A DNA stretch of 52,944 nt from Clostridium sp. (GCF_018372875.1 NZ_JAHAIF010000018.1:1-52944); one strand, 5' to 3'. Counted from the stretch's first letter, positions 34,379-43,106 are shown. Translations and numbers: made by a program. The notes: generated by a model from the letters alone, not told the origin.

Positions 34379-34396
34379 TTAGAAAGAGGTGATAAG

Positions 34397-34600
34397 GTGG
34401 CATTAAAAAAACTTAATATGTTTACAAGATGGAAAGAGTCAAAATTATTATGTGCTTGTTCACCTGGTTCACCATGTCCTAAATATAAAAGGTATCAATG
34501 TCAAATAGAAGAACTTCTTTATGATCCTATGCAAGACTTTAGAAGCTGTATTAAACATAGTAGTTATAAAAGAGTTAATGGAGCTATAAAACAAAGGTGA
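34397..34600 (+). CDS. Small cysteine-rich phage protein (67 aa)
   Basis: A 67-residue basic protein with cysteines in LLCACSPGSPCPKYKRYQC, which may bind a metal. The GTG start at 34397 follows AGAGGTGAT; an in-frame ATG further up lies within the terminator hairpin and lacks a binding site. It lies four bases before the short recombinase gene. Function unknown. Confidence 0.6.
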   Translation: MALKKLNMFTRWKESKLLCACSPGSPCPKYKRYQCQIEELLYDPMQDFRSCIKHSSYKRVNGAIKQR

Positions 34601-34604
34601 TGTT

Positions 34605-35252
34605 ATGAGTGTAGAGATAATTAGAGGTGAAAAGGTGCCAGCTAATCCTATTCCAGAAAGGCAGTACGAAAGGTTTAAATATAAGCTTGAAGAAGTTAGT
34701 GGAAAAAATGCTGAGAGGAATATGATGATATTTTATCTTGATGTTGCAACTGGTTATAGATTACAGGATATTGTATGTTTAACTATTGGTGAGATTAAAG
34801 AGGCGTTAGATAATGAAGAGTTCTGTATTCAAGAACAAAAACAATATAAATCATGGCTTGAGCATATAAAGAAAAATCCTAATTCTAGAAGAAAGCCTCC
34901 AAAGAAAAGAAAAGCTTTAATAAAGCCTATGTTAAAAAAGTTATTGAAGGCTTATGTTAAAGGAAAATCAAAATCTGAATATGCTTTTAAATCTACAACA
35001 GGTAATGATTATATAACAGCTAAATCTTATAGCAATATTCTTTCGAGAGTAGGAAAAGAGCTAGGAATAGAAAATATATCTGGCCATAGTCTAAGAAAGA
35101 CATATGCAACAAGAATTTATGAAATTACTAGAGATCTGGAGAAGGTAAGAAAAGCATTGGGACATAAAAGTATAGAGACTACTAAACAATATTTAGGTAT
35201 AGAAGCAGAAGTTAGAGAAGAAGCAGCAAGTATAGCTGATGAAAAACTCTAA
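34605..35252 (+). CDS. Second, short tyrosine recombinase
   Basis: A 215-residue tyrosine recombinase-like protein. The catalytic domain is complete: arginine in ATGYRLQDIVCL, HxLR in SGHSLRKTYATR, then GHKSIETTKQYLGI with the tyrosine. The N-terminal core-binding domain is much reduced relative to Xer or phage integrases. It lies just before the packaging genes, far from the integrase at the left end. It may resolve phage multimers, promote inversion or be a domesticated regulator. GGTGATGTT precedes the ATG closely. Confidence 0.85.
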   Translation: MSVEIIRGEKVPANPIPERQYERFKYKLEEVSGKNAERNMMIFYLDVATGYRLQDIVCLTIGEIKEALDNEEFCIQEQKQYKSWLEHIKKNPNSRRKPPKKRKALIKPMLKKLLKAYVKGKSKSEYAFKSTTGNDYITAKSYSNILSRVGKELGIENISGHSLRKTYATRIYEITRDLEKVRKALGHKSIETTKQYLGIEAEVREEAASIADEKL

Positions 35253-35284
35253 TTTTTTTTGAGTTATAAATAGTCCAAAAAAGA

Positions 35285-35395
35285 ATGGAGGTCTATTTAA
35301 AGAGTTTAAGAAAAATATCTACTAATATATGCATAGGAAAAATGGAATGGGTAATCTATACAGTTATGGCGTATTTATTGGATAAAACAAAATAG
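35285..35395 (+). other. Doubtful 36-codon frame
   Basis: An ATG-started frame (MEVYLKSLRKISTNICIGKM and a hydrophobic end) with only a weak AAAAAGA binding site. It lies in the 292-base gap between the short recombinase and the HTH gene. A small membrane peptide is possible but unsupported. The remainder of the gap holds a terminator and paired segments, listed separately. Confidence 0.25.
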
Positions 35396-35434
35396 TACTC
35401 TAGGTAAGTAATATCAATGGTTAGAGTAGGATTT

Positions 35435-35464
35435 ATAGTAATTAATAAAATTGCTATTTTTTTT
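35435..35464 (+). terminator. Rho-independent terminator after the recombinase
   Basis: ATAGTAATT (35435-35443) pairs with AATTGCTAT (35449-35457) with one G-U, followed by eight T. It divides the regulator-recombinase segment from the packaging genes. Confidence 0.85.
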
Positions 35465-35475
35465 ATGATTTAAAA

Positions 35476-35526
35476 AAGGTGGGAAATACACTAAAAAGTG
35501 AGCACCTTGTAGTAACCTAAGTGCTC
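35476..35526 (+). promoter_or_regulatory. Mutually exclusive RNA stems before the packaging genes
   Basis: AAGGTG (35476-35481) can pair with CACCTT (35503-35508), while GAGCAC (35500-35505) can pair with GTGCTC (35521-35526). Both stems use the segment GAGCACCTT, so only one can form. They lie directly before the binding site AAAGGAGG of the next gene, suggesting attenuation or translational control. Confidence 0.45.
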
Positions 35527-35544
35527 AATAAAGGAGGCGTAAAA

Positions 35545-36024
35545 ATGAAGAGTAATGAGGAGTTAATAAACAGTAGCTTAAGCAAGATAGAATCATGGGT
35601 TGAGCAAGGTTGCACTGATAAGGAAATCGCTGAAAAAATAGGGGTGAGTTACTCAAGTTTTAGGCGATATAAGTCACAAAATAGTGCTTTAAAAGAGGCA
35701 ATTGCTCAAGGGAAAAATAAAAAGAATGAATTAGTAGAGCAAGCATTATTTAAATGTTGTACAGGATACACATATTATGAAGAAGTTGTGACAAAAGTTA
35801 AGGAAGAAGTTATGGCTGAAGATGGTCAAACTGTTCTTGTAAAAGAAGATGTTAAGATTAGTAAAGTTAAGAAGTATAAAGGACCTGACTTAGCTGCTCA
35901 AAAGTTTTATCTAGTTAATAGGAAAAAGGCTCATTGGATGGAAGATCCTAATAAAGTATCTATTGATAAGAAGAACTTAAAGCTTAAAGAGAAAGTAATA
36001 AACAATTCAGTGATAGAGATATAG
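35545..36024 (+). CDS. HTH protein, terminase small subunit-like
   Basis: A 159-residue protein with an N-terminal helix-turn-helix, CTDKEIAEKIGVSYSSFRRY, and a C-terminal GPDLAAQKFYLVNRKKAHW. The latter segment occurs in phage proteins annotated as terminase small subunit or as transposase-like. A P27-type small terminase lies further downstream, so this one may instead be a packaging accessory or regulator. ATG 35545 follows AAAGGAGGCG; the earlier in-frame GTG overlaps an RNA stem. Strand and spacing place it first in the packaging operon. Confidence 0.65.
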   Translation: MKSNEELINSSLSKIESWVEQGCTDKEIAEKIGVSYSSFRRYKSQNSALKEAIAQGKNKKNELVEQALFKCCTGYTYYEEVVTKVKEEVMAEDGQTVLVKEDVKISKVKKYKGPDLAAQKFYLVNRKKAHWMEDPNKVSIDKKNLKLKEKVINNSVIEI

Positions 36025-36036
36025 AGGTGAATAGCA

Positions 36037-36231
36037 ATGAAAATATTTAAGAGAAATAAGAAAAGGCAAAGGCTTATATTAAAAGCTAATATAAACGTTA
36101 CAAAGGATGCAGTAGACAGAGTAAAAAAGGAGTTATCTTGCAAGGACATTGAGACTATTGTAATACCTAAAGGCTTTGATGTAGTTGCATTTGATGGAGG
36201 AATAGTTATCAATGAGGTTAAAAAGTTGTAG
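36037..36231 (+). CDS. Small hypothetical phage protein
   Basis: A 64-residue protein with a basic N-terminus (MKIFKRNKKRQRLILKANI) and a hydrophobic beta-like end. No family is recognised. AGAGGTGAATAGC precedes the ATG. Its last 20 bases overlap the HNH endonuclease gene, so both are probably translated together. Confidence 0.6.
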   Translation: MKIFKRNKKRQRLILKANINVTKDAVDRVKKELSCKDIETIVIPKGFDVVAFDGGIVINEVKKL

Positions 36232-36634
36232 GTATTGTGGGAAGATACATCCATCTAATTATCAATGCAAGTTAAAGCCTAAGCCTATAAGATACAACAA
36301 AGAAAGAAGTCATGCTGACAATTTAAGAGGAAGAGCAGTGTGGAAGAGAAAGAGAGCTGAGATAAAGAAACGAGATAATTTCTTATGTCAAATTTGTTTA
36401 AGAAAACTATATAGAACAGTTACCATATTAAATTATAAAGAAGCATTACAAGTTCATCATATAGTTCCAATAGAGGAAGATGAAAGCTTATGGCTTGAAG
36501 ATGATAACTTAATAACTTTATGTGGTTATCATCATAGATTAGCAGAACAAGGCTCAATACCTAAGGAGGAATTAATTGAAATAGTTATTGAACAAATAAA
36601 TAAAAGGAAAAAATACTCCCCCCCTATACATTAA
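36212..36634 (+). CDS. HNH endonuclease
   Basis: A 140-residue HNH nuclease. The core is FLCQICLRKL, then LQVHHIVPIEEDESLWLEDD, NLITLCGYHHRL, giving the HNH catalytic and zinc residues with two CxxC-type pairs. In HK97-like phages this gene lies next to cos and the terminase genes and the nuclease assists DNA packaging. Here the P27 small terminase starts 103 bases later. GGAGG inside the preceding gene serves as binding site. Confidence 0.9.
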   Translation: MRLKSCRYCGKIHPSNYQCKLKPKPIRYNKERSHADNLRGRAVWKRKRAEIKKRDNFLCQICLRKLYRTVTILNYKEALQVHHIVPIEEDESLWLEDDNLITLCGYHHRLAEQGSIPKEELIEIVIEQINKRKKYSPPIH

Positions 36635-36737
36635 ATTTTGGTGAGCCTTTGCCCTCCAGTTAACTGTCCTTATATAGAGTAAAAAAATCTGTAAAATGAA
36701 AATTTTTAAGAATTAAAATAGTAGAAAGGAGAATTTT
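36635..36737 (+). other. Gap between HNH gene and terminase, possible cos region
   Basis: This 103-base gap contains the relatively GC-rich stretch GGTGAGCCTTTGCCCTCC and GTTAACTGTCC (about 36651-36671), preceded by CCCCCCC in the end of the HNH gene. HNH-terminase phages usually carry cos here. The cut position cannot be read from the sequence. Confidence 0.35.
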
Positions 36738-37196
36738 ATGGCAAGACCTTGTAAGGCTGCAAGTCTTTTAACTGAATGCAGTCAAACTAAAGAGGAAATT
36801 GATTCAAGGATTGAAAATGAAAATATCTTAAGAGGTAAGTCTGATAAGATATTACCACCAGATGAATTAACAGAAAATCAGAAAAAGATATTTGAATTTA
36901 TAGTACATGAATTAGAAGAATCAAAATTACTTGGGAATTTAGATCTATTTATTTTAATCAATACTTGCATTGCTATTGATAGGCTTATTGGCATTGAATA
37001 TAAAATAAATAAAAATCCAGCATTACAATTTAGAAAAGAAATAATATCAAGTAGAAAAAATTATTCAGCTGATTTTTATAGAGGGTGTAGTGAGTTATCA
37101 TTAAGTCCACAATCTAGAGCAAAGTTATCAAATATTAATTTAGCGACTAAAGAATTGAAAGATGATGATGTAGTAAGGATACTACAAGGTGAGTAA
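36738..37196 (+). CDS. Terminase small subunit, P27 family
   Basis: A 152-residue protein opening with MARPCKAASLLTECSQTKEE, followed by LTENQKKIFEFIVHELEESK and a helical C-terminal half with LSPQSRAKLSN, the pattern of P27-type small terminases. It recognises phage DNA and presents it to the large subunit. AAAGGAGAATTTT precedes the ATG. The stop overlaps the large subunit start by one base. Confidence 0.85.
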   Translation: MARPCKAASLLTECSQTKEEIDSRIENENILRGKSDKILPPDELTENQKKIFEFIVHELEESKLLGNLDLFILINTCIAIDRLIGIEYKINKNPALQFRKEIISSRKNYSADFYRGCSELSLSPQSRAKLSNINLATKELKDDDVVRILQGE

Positions 37197-38875
37197 TGAT
37201 TTTATTTGATAAGGCTTTAGAATATGCTCAAGATGTAGTTGGTGGAAAAGAAATAACTACTGAAGAAGTAAAAATTCAATGTAAAACATTTTTAGATGAT
37301 TTGGAAAATCAAAACAATGAGGAATTTGATTTTTACTTTGATATGTCAAAGCTTAAAATAATAAATAATTTATTAATGCTATTAAACTTTGCAACAGGAT
37401 TTGTTGCTGGTAAACCTATTTTAGAAAATCTTGTTGGGTTTCAATGTTTTCTAATTGCTAATGTATTTGGGTGGAGATATAAAAATAATAATAAAAAGTT
37501 TAGATATAATGATATAACTCTTTTTATAGCTAGAAAGAATGCAAAAACAGCTATAGTAGGGGTTATTTTTATTTTGTTAATGCTAACAGAACAAAATTAT
37601 AGTGAATTTTATTCTATTTGCTTAACAAGAGAACTTGCAGCAGAAATTAGAAAAGCTATGGTGCAGATCCTAGAGGCTAGTCCTAAAGTTGCTAAATATT
37701 TTAAGTGGTCAAAGAGAGAAGTTGGAAAAATAGAATGCAAATTAACTAAAAGCTTTTTCCAACCAAGAACTGCAGAATCAGGGAAAAACAACTCAATAAG
37801 ACCATCAGCCTTTGTTTCAGATGAACATGCTAACTTTAAAGATAATTCAAACTTTACTGCAATGAAATCGGGGCAAAGGAATGTTATAAACCCATTAGTA
37901 TTTAGAACTACAACTGCCTATGCTATAGATGGCTCTATAATGAAATCAGATTTAGAATATATAAGAAAAATTTTAAAAGGTGATGGTGTAAATCAAAGAA
38001 TGTTTGCACTTCTATATTATTCAGAGGAGGAGCATCTTTGGGATGATGTAGGAATGTATCAAGCTAATCCACTTAGAATTGAAGAAAACTATCAAATCAT
38101 AAGAGAAGATAGGGATAAAGCATCAGTTAAAGAGGATGAAAAGACAGAATATCTAACCAAAAGTATGAATTACTTTTTACCAGAAAAGGCAGGAGAGGTA
38201 TTCTTAGATATTGATACAGTAAAAAAATGTACTATTGAAGAATATGACTGGTCAGATAGGGAAGTTTACATTGGAGTTGACCTGGCTGAAACAGAAGATA
38301 ATACAGCAGTTTCTATGGTTACATTTGATGAGGATTTAGGGAAAATTATTGCGAAAACATGGGCCTTCATTCCTGAATTAAGAGTTGAAAAGAAGAGTAA
38401 AAATGAAGATATAAATTATAGGGAAGAAATTGAAAAAGGTACATGCTATTCTTGTGGGGATGATGTAATTAGTTACTCTGTTGTAGAAGAGTTTGTAAGT
38501 GGTTTAGAAGAAAAATATGGTGTTGTAATAAACAAGATAGGCTATGACAGGAGAAACGCTTTATCTTCAGCACAAAAGTGGGAGGCACAAGGATATACCA
38601 CTGTAGAAGTTGAACAACATAGTAGAACTCTACACGCTCCTATAAAACTCTTAAAAGAAAGTATTCTTTCTAAAAAGTTTGGATATGAAGAAAATAATTT
38701 ATTAGAAAGAAATTTTGAAAATGCAAGACAAACAGAAGATACCAATAAAAACAAATATTTGAATAAGAAAAAGTCAAAGGGAAAAATAGATTTAGTAATG
38801 GCTTTGGTGGATGCAATATTCTTATTACAAGTAGATCAACTTGGAGAATATGATTTTACAATTCAAGTTATTTAG
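37196..38875 (+). CDS. Terminase large subunit
   Basis: A 559-residue packaging motor. The N-terminal ATPase has a variant Walker A, ARKNAKTAIVGVI, and an acidic Walker B-like VSDEHANFKD. The C-terminal RNase H-like nuclease starts with YIGVDLAETEDNTAVSM and closes with IDLVMALVDAIFLL, giving the metal-binding aspartates. It pumps DNA into proheads and cuts concatemers. The start overlaps the small subunit stop (TAATG). Length is normal for HK97-like terminases. Confidence 0.94.
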   Translation: MILFDKALEYAQDVVGGKEITTEEVKIQCKTFLDDLENQNNEEFDFYFDMSKLKIINNLLMLLNFATGFVAGKPILENLVGFQCFLIANVFGWRYKNNNKKFRYNDITLFIARKNAKTAIVGVIFILLMLTEQNYSEFYSICLTRELAAEIRKAMVQILEASPKVAKYFKWSKREVGKIECKLTKSFFQPRTAESGKNNSIRPSAFVSDEHANFKDNSNFTAMKSGQRNVINPLVFRTTTAYAIDGSIMKSDLEYIRKILKGDGVNQRMFALLYYSEEEHLWDDVGMYQANPLRIEENYQIIREDRDKASVKEDEKTEYLTKSMNYFLPEKAGEVFLDIDTVKKCTIEEYDWSDREVYIGVDLAETEDNTAVSMVTFDEDLGKIIAKTWAFIPELRVEKKSKNEDINYREEIEKGTCYSCGDDVISYSVVEEFVSGLEEKYGVVINKIGYDRRNALSSAQKWEAQGYTTVEVEQHSRTLHAPIKLLKESILSKKFGYEENNLLERNFENARQTEDTNKNKYLNKKKSKGKIDLVMALVDAIFLLQVDQLGEYDFTIQVI

Positions 38876-38889
38876 AGAGGAGGTATAAA

Positions 38890-40152
38890 GTGAAGCTATT
38901 TAAGAGAATTAGGAAAGAAAAAAGAAATGCAGAAGAAGTTTTGGATGAAGAAGCTATAAACAGCCTTGCTGACATTAATACGTTATTAAAGGCTTTAATA
39001 GAAACAGATAGTATCAATACAGAAAAGACTTTAAATATAGCAACAGTCCTTGGTTGTATAGAATTAATAGCTAATACAGTTGCTATGATTCCACTCAAAT
39101 TATATAGAGAAGAGAATGGAAAAGTAGAAGAGGTAATTGACGATTATAGAATCAAACTCTTAAATGATGAAACAGGGGATACGTTAAACGCTTTTGAGTT
39201 TTGGAAAGCAACTATATACGATTATTTCCTTGAGGGGAATTCATATAGTTATATCAATAAGCAAAGAAATAAAATAGTAAGTATTCATCATGTAGAACCT
39301 AAAGAAGTTAATGTTCATAAAAATATTGACCCAATATTTAAGAGTTATGATATTTGGGTTAATGGAGAAAAGTATTATCCTCACAATTTCTTTAAATTAT
39401 TAAGAAATTCAAGTGATGGATCTGAAGGCAAGGGGATAATTAAAACATCACCATTACTATTATCAGTAGTCTATAATTCATTAAATTATGAAAATATACT
39501 TTCTAAAACTGGTGGTAACAAGAAAGGTTTCATAGAAAGTGAAAATAAGTTGGTCAAAGATGCTATTGACAAGTTAAAAGAGCAATGGCGAAATATGTAC
39601 TCAAACAACTCGGAGAATTGTGTTGTATTGAACAAAGGGCTTAAATTTAAAGAAAGTTCTGCAACTCCAACAGAAATGCAGATAAATGAAAATAAAACTT
39701 CAAATGCAGAGGAAATTTGCAAGATATTTAATGTACCACCTTCAATTATAGGGGGAGATGGTAAAGCAAATAAAGAAGACTATGAAAAGTTCATAAAGTT
39801 AGCTATATTGCCAATATTACATGCAATAGAATCAGCTTCAAATCGAGACTTACTTCTTGAAAAAGAAAAAGGGTCTTATTTTTTTGCCCATGATACTAAA
39901 GAAGTGTTAAAGGGAGATATAGAAAAGAGGTATAAAGCTTATGAAATAGGTATTAAGAATAAAATATTAACCATTAATGAGGCTAGATATGAGGAAAACA
40001 AGCCTCCTATTGAGGCATTTAACAATAAGGTTGTATTAGGACTTAATGATGTTATTTATGATACAGAAACTGGAGAAATTTACACTCCAAATACAAATAA
40101 AACTACAAATATTAATTCTTTGAAGGGAGGTGAGGAGACAAATGAGGATTGA
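38890..40152 (+). CDS. Portal protein (HK97 family)
   Basis: A 420-residue portal protein. GCIELIANTVAMIPLKLYRE near residue 60, EFWKATIYDYFLEGNSYSYI and NVPPSIIGG-like FNVPPSIIGGDGKANKEDYE are characteristic of HK97 portals. Twelve copies form the DNA channel at one capsid vertex. The start is GTG 38890 after GGAGGT. The end overlaps the protease gene by 11 bases. The C-terminal 40 residues are polar and probably disordered. Confidence 0.93.
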   Translation: MKLFKRIRKEKRNAEEVLDEEAINSLADINTLLKALIETDSINTEKTLNIATVLGCIELIANTVAMIPLKLYREENGKVEEVIDDYRIKLLNDETGDTLNAFEFWKATIYDYFLEGNSYSYINKQRNKIVSIHHVEPKEVNVHKNIDPIFKSYDIWVNGEKYYPHNFFKLLRNSSDGSEGKGIIKTSPLLLSVVYNSLNYENILSKTGGNKKGFIESENKLVKDAIDKLKEQWRNMYSNNSENCVVLNKGLKFKESSATPTEMQINENKTSNAEEICKIFNVPPSIIGGDGKANKEDYEKFIKLAILPILHAIESASNRDLLLEKEKGSYFFAHDTKEVLKGDIEKRYKAYEIGIKNKILTINEARYEENKPPIEAFNNKVVLGLNDVIYDTETGEIYTPNTNKTTNINSLKGGEETNED

Positions 40153-40729
40153 AGTAAGAAGTGATAGCGTTCTTCTAGATGGATATGTAAATGCAACTGG
40201 TAAGGATAGTAAGCCAATACCTTCTCCAAGAGGGAAATTTATTGAACAAATTAAGCCTGAAGCATTTCAAAAGTCATTAGAAAAGCGTAAAAATGTAGAT
40301 TTGTTATTAAATCATGATAAAAAAAGAAAGCTTGGTTCAACATCTGAGGGAAATTTAGAGTTATTTGAGGATGGAATTGGATTAAGGGCAATTTGCACAG
40401 TCAAGGATCCTGAAACTGTTCAAAAAGCTAGAGAAGGAAAATTAAGAGGATGGTCTTTTGGGTTTTATCCTGAAAAAGATTCTTGGATAGACCAAGATGG
40501 AACTCAAAAAAGGTTTATTGAAGAATTAGACTTATTTGAAGTGTCAATTATTGATGATACTAGAATGCCTGCATATGTAGGAACATCAATAGAAATGAGA
40601 GACAATAAGGAAATTCTAGTAGAAGAAAGAACATTAGATGTAGAAGTTAGAGTTGTTACTGATAACAGCAATAATTATGAGAAGTATGAAAAAATGATAG
40701 AGAAATTTAAGGAGGCAAAGAAATGTTAG
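40142..40729 (+). CDS. Prohead maturation protease
   Basis: A 195-residue serine protease of the HK97/U35 kind. The catalytic histidine lies in LLLNHDKKRKLGS and the serine in LRGWSFGFYP; EELDLFEVSIIDDTRMPAY is the conserved end of the fold. It processes the capsid delta domain during maturation. ATG 40142 gives MRIEVRSDSVLLDGYVN; an earlier in-frame GTG overlaps the binding site GGAGGTGAGG. It overlaps both neighbours, portal (11 bases) and capsid (7 bases). Confidence 0.92.
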   Translation: MRIEVRSDSVLLDGYVNATGKDSKPIPSPRGKFIEQIKPEAFQKSLEKRKNVDLLLNHDKKRKLGSTSEGNLELFEDGIGLRAICTVKDPETVQKAREGKLRGWSFGFYPEKDSWIDQDGTQKRFIEELDLFEVSIIDDTRMPAYVGTSIEMRDNKEILVEERTLDVEVRVVTDNSNNYEKYEKMIEKFKEAKKC

Positions 40730-42000
40730 CAAAAAAGGTTAAGAGAATAGCAGAATTTAGAGCATTACCAGTAGAAGTAAAGGGTTTAGAAGAAAAGAGA
40801 AATGAATTAATTGAGGAAATGGAAGGAATAGTTTCAGCTGCTAAGGGAGAAGTAAGAACATTAACAGATGATGAAGAAACTAGATGTACTGAAATTGAAA
40901 ATGAAATAAATAAGATAGATTCTTTAATAAAGAAAGATAAGACATTAAGATCCCTTAATAATGTTGATAAGAAAAAGGATGATGAGGAAGAAGAAAAAAG
41001 AACACAAGAAGAGATAAATAATGAGGAGCTTAGAGATATTTTCTTAGGAAAAGCAGCTGAATCAAGGGCATCAACAACTGCCATGAATACAGGAAATAAT
41101 GAGCAAGGTGGTTATGTGATAAATTCAGAGCTTTCCAAGGAGATTATAAAGGAGATTAAGGATAGAAGTGATGTCTACAATTTCTTTAATTCAACTTCTA
41201 TAAAAGGTAATGTAAAGATACCTAAGCAAAAGACTTCAGGTGCAGCGAAGTGGGAAGATGAAAATCCAGCAGATGATCCAACACCAACTATACCTACATT
41301 AGAAGTTGTTGAGCTAGGACAAAATAGATTATATAGAGAGTCTGCAATTACTCAACAAATGGTAAATGTAGCAGAGTTAGATCTTCAAAGATTTATAAAG
41401 GAAGATATAGCAGATTCAATGACAGATGCAATAGAAGATGCTATTTTTAATGGTTCAGGAACTAAGCAACCTAAAGGAATAGTTCAATCAATAAAAGAAG
41501 AAAAGAAGTTTACATTAGAAGAAAGAGGCGTTTTAAGTGTAGACACACTAAAGAAGTGTAAAGCAAGTATAAAGAAATCGGTACGTAATAGAGCAAAATG
41601 GTTTATGAATGATAATACATTCTTACAAATTGATTTATTAAAGGATTCTATAGGAAGACCATTATTACAACCTAATGTTGCAGAAGGTTCAGGTTATAAG
41701 TTATTAAATTTACCTGTTGAAGTAACTGATGCATTACCAACAATAGAGGATGAAGGTGAAAAGTGCTTAATAGTACTTGCTACTCCAGAAGCCTATCATA
41801 CAAATACACAAAAATCAGTAGCTCTTTATATATATAATGATTCTATGTATACAAGAAAAGGACTAATTGGATATGGTTCAGATGTGTATATGGATGGTAA
41901 AGTAAAGGATGAAGAACAATTAGCAGGAGTATTTAATCCAGCATCAATGTTAAGCAGCGGAAGTAAGAGAACTAAAAGCGAAGGGCCAAGTGAAAATTAA
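40723..42000 (+). CDS. Major capsid protein (HK97 fold)
   Basis: A 425-residue capsid protein. Residues 1-110 are a charged coiled-coil delta (scaffold) domain, the remainder an HK97-fold shell domain with TTAMNTGNNEQGGYVI, AITQQMVNVAELDLQRFI, IFNGSGTKQPKGI and ALYIYNDSMYTRKGLIGYGS. Proteolysis by the upstream protease probably removes the scaffold near SRASTT. The start is inside the end of the protease gene, with AAGGAGG before it. A perfect hairpin with T-rich tail follows the gene. Confidence 0.95.
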   Translation: MLAKKVKRIAEFRALPVEVKGLEEKRNELIEEMEGIVSAAKGEVRTLTDDEETRCTEIENEINKIDSLIKKDKTLRSLNNVDKKKDDEEEEKRTQEEINNEELRDIFLGKAAESRASTTAMNTGNNEQGGYVINSELSKEIIKEIKDRSDVYNFFNSTSIKGNVKIPKQKTSGAAKWEDENPADDPTPTIPTLEVVELGQNRLYRESAITQQMVNVAELDLQRFIKEDIADSMTDAIEDAIFNGSGTKQPKGIVQSIKEEKKFTLEERGVLSVDTLKKCKASIKKSVRNRAKWFMNDNTFLQIDLLKDSIGRPLLQPNVAEGSGYKLLNLPVEVTDALPTIEDEGEKCLIVLATPEAYHTNTQKSVALYIYNDSMYTRKGLIGYGSDVYMDGKVKDEEQLAGVFNPASMLSSGSKRTKSEGPSEN

Positions 42001-42020
42001 TAAATAAAATTCATACAATG

Positions 42021-42053
42021 CAAAGAGTATCGGTGATACTCTTTGTTTCTTTT
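42021..42053 (+). terminator. Terminator-like hairpin after the capsid gene
   Basis: CAAAGAGTATC (42021-42031) pairs perfectly with GATACTCTTTG (42035-42045) around GGT, followed by TTTCTTTT. It lies inside the late operon, so it may reduce connector and tail gene expression relative to capsid. Confidence 0.75.
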
Positions 42054-42063
42054 AGGAGTAAAT

Positions 42064-42345
42064 ATGAAGTTTAGTGAAGTAGATGTAGAAATAGTTAAAG
42101 AATATGCAAATGCATATGATGAAGATAGTGGATTATTGAAGATAATTCTTGAAGGTGCCAAAAGTCGTGTTAAGTCTTATACAGGATTAAGTGATGATGA
42201 ATTAGATATGCATGAAGATATTACTATAGCTTTATTGGTAATATGCAATGAAATGTTTGAAAACAGAGTATATTCTGCAGATAGTAGCAAAGCTAATATT
42301 CTTATATCTTCGATTTTAGATTCATATGCACAAAATCTTTTATAG
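42064..42345 (+). CDS. Head-tail connector (gp6-like)
   Basis: A 93-residue helical protein. VEIVKEYANAYDEDSGLLKI, VKSYTGLSDDELD and ALLVICNEMFENR fit the HK97 gp6 or SPP1 gp15 adaptor family that docks onto the portal. ATG 42064 follows TTAGGAGTAA; the frame is open upstream only through the terminator hairpin. It is first in the connector group before head closure, gp10 and tail-terminator proteins. Confidence 0.82.
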   Translation: MKFSEVDVEIVKEYANAYDEDSGLLKIILEGAKSRVKSYTGLSDDELDMHEDITIALLVICNEMFENRVYSADSSKANILISSILDSYAQNLL

Positions 42346-42356
42346 GGGTGAGTATA

Positions 42357-42692
42357 TTGAAGTTTAAAATATCACCAGGAGAATTGAAGCATCCTATAAC
42401 AATTCAACATTGTGCATACAAAAAGAATGTAGATAAGATTAAAGTTCCTGTATGGGAAGATAAAATAAAAACAAGAGCAAAGGTTTTAAATGTAAGAGGA
42501 GATGAATTTATTCAAGCTCAAGGAACGGGTGTAAAAATAGAAAAAACTTTTTATATAAGAGCTAGTAAAACAATAAAAATACACGAAGAAGATAGGATTA
42601 TCTTTAAAAATCAGGCCTATGAGATAGTTTATATAAATGATATTGAGGAAAGAGGAATTTATATAGAAATTAAGGCGAGAAGGTGTAAATAA
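42357..42692 (+). CDS. Head closure protein (SPP1 gp16-like)
   Basis: A 111-residue beta-rich protein with GELKHPITIQHCAYKKNV, KVPVWEDKIKTRAKVLNVRG and a C-terminal YEIVYINDIEERGIYIEI, the pattern of the phage head-tail adaptor family. It seals the head after packaging and provides the tail docking surface. The start is TTG 42357 behind GGGGTGAG; an in-frame GTG at 42348 is inside that site. It overlaps the next gene by one base. Confidence 0.83.
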   Translation: MKFKISPGELKHPITIQHCAYKKNVDKIKVPVWEDKIKTRAKVLNVRGDEFIQAQGTGVKIEKTFYIRASKTIKIHEEDRIIFKNQAYEIVYINDIEERGIYIEIKARRCK

Positions 42693-43099
42693 TGAGTTTA
42701 AGTGTAGAAGGCTTTGACGAATTATTTAATACATTAGATTCTTTAGGGAATGTGGGTAAAAAGGTTGGTGTAAAAGCTGTAAGAGGAGCTACAAAAACAG
42801 CATTAAAAAGCCTTAAGAGATATGCACCTAAAAAGAGTGGAAAAGGTGGAGAAGCCTTAAAAGTTATATCTGTTAAGTCATATAAAAGTGGAAGCGTTTG
42901 GGGAAAGGCTGGTATAGACAAAACAAACTGGGAAGAAACAAAGCATCTTTGGTTTCAAAATTACGGATATGATGTAGGAAAGACTCATGTAACTAAACAT
43001 GTTGGATGGGTTGAAAGGGCTTTTCAAGAGTGTAAGAAAGATGCACAAAAAGAAATGATTGATATTATATCAACTGAAATTGATAATGCTTTGAGGTGA
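42692..43099 (+). CDS. Tail completion protein (HK97 gp10 family)
   Basis: A 135-residue protein of the HK97 gp10 family, recognisable from ALKSLKRYAPKKSGKGGEAL, then LWFQNYGYDVGKTHVTKHVG and WVERAFQECKKDAQKEMI. The proteins assist head-tail joining or tail completion. The ATG overlaps the head closure stop. The tail terminator gene follows after 7 bases. Confidence 0.87.
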   Translation: MSLSVEGFDELFNTLDSLGNVGKKVGVKAVRGATKTALKSLKRYAPKKSGKGGEALKVISVKSYKSGSVWGKAGIDKTNWEETKHLWFQNYGYDVGKTHVTKHVGWVERAFQECKKDAQKEMIDIISTEIDNALR

Positions 43100-43106
43100 T
43101 ATAAGC

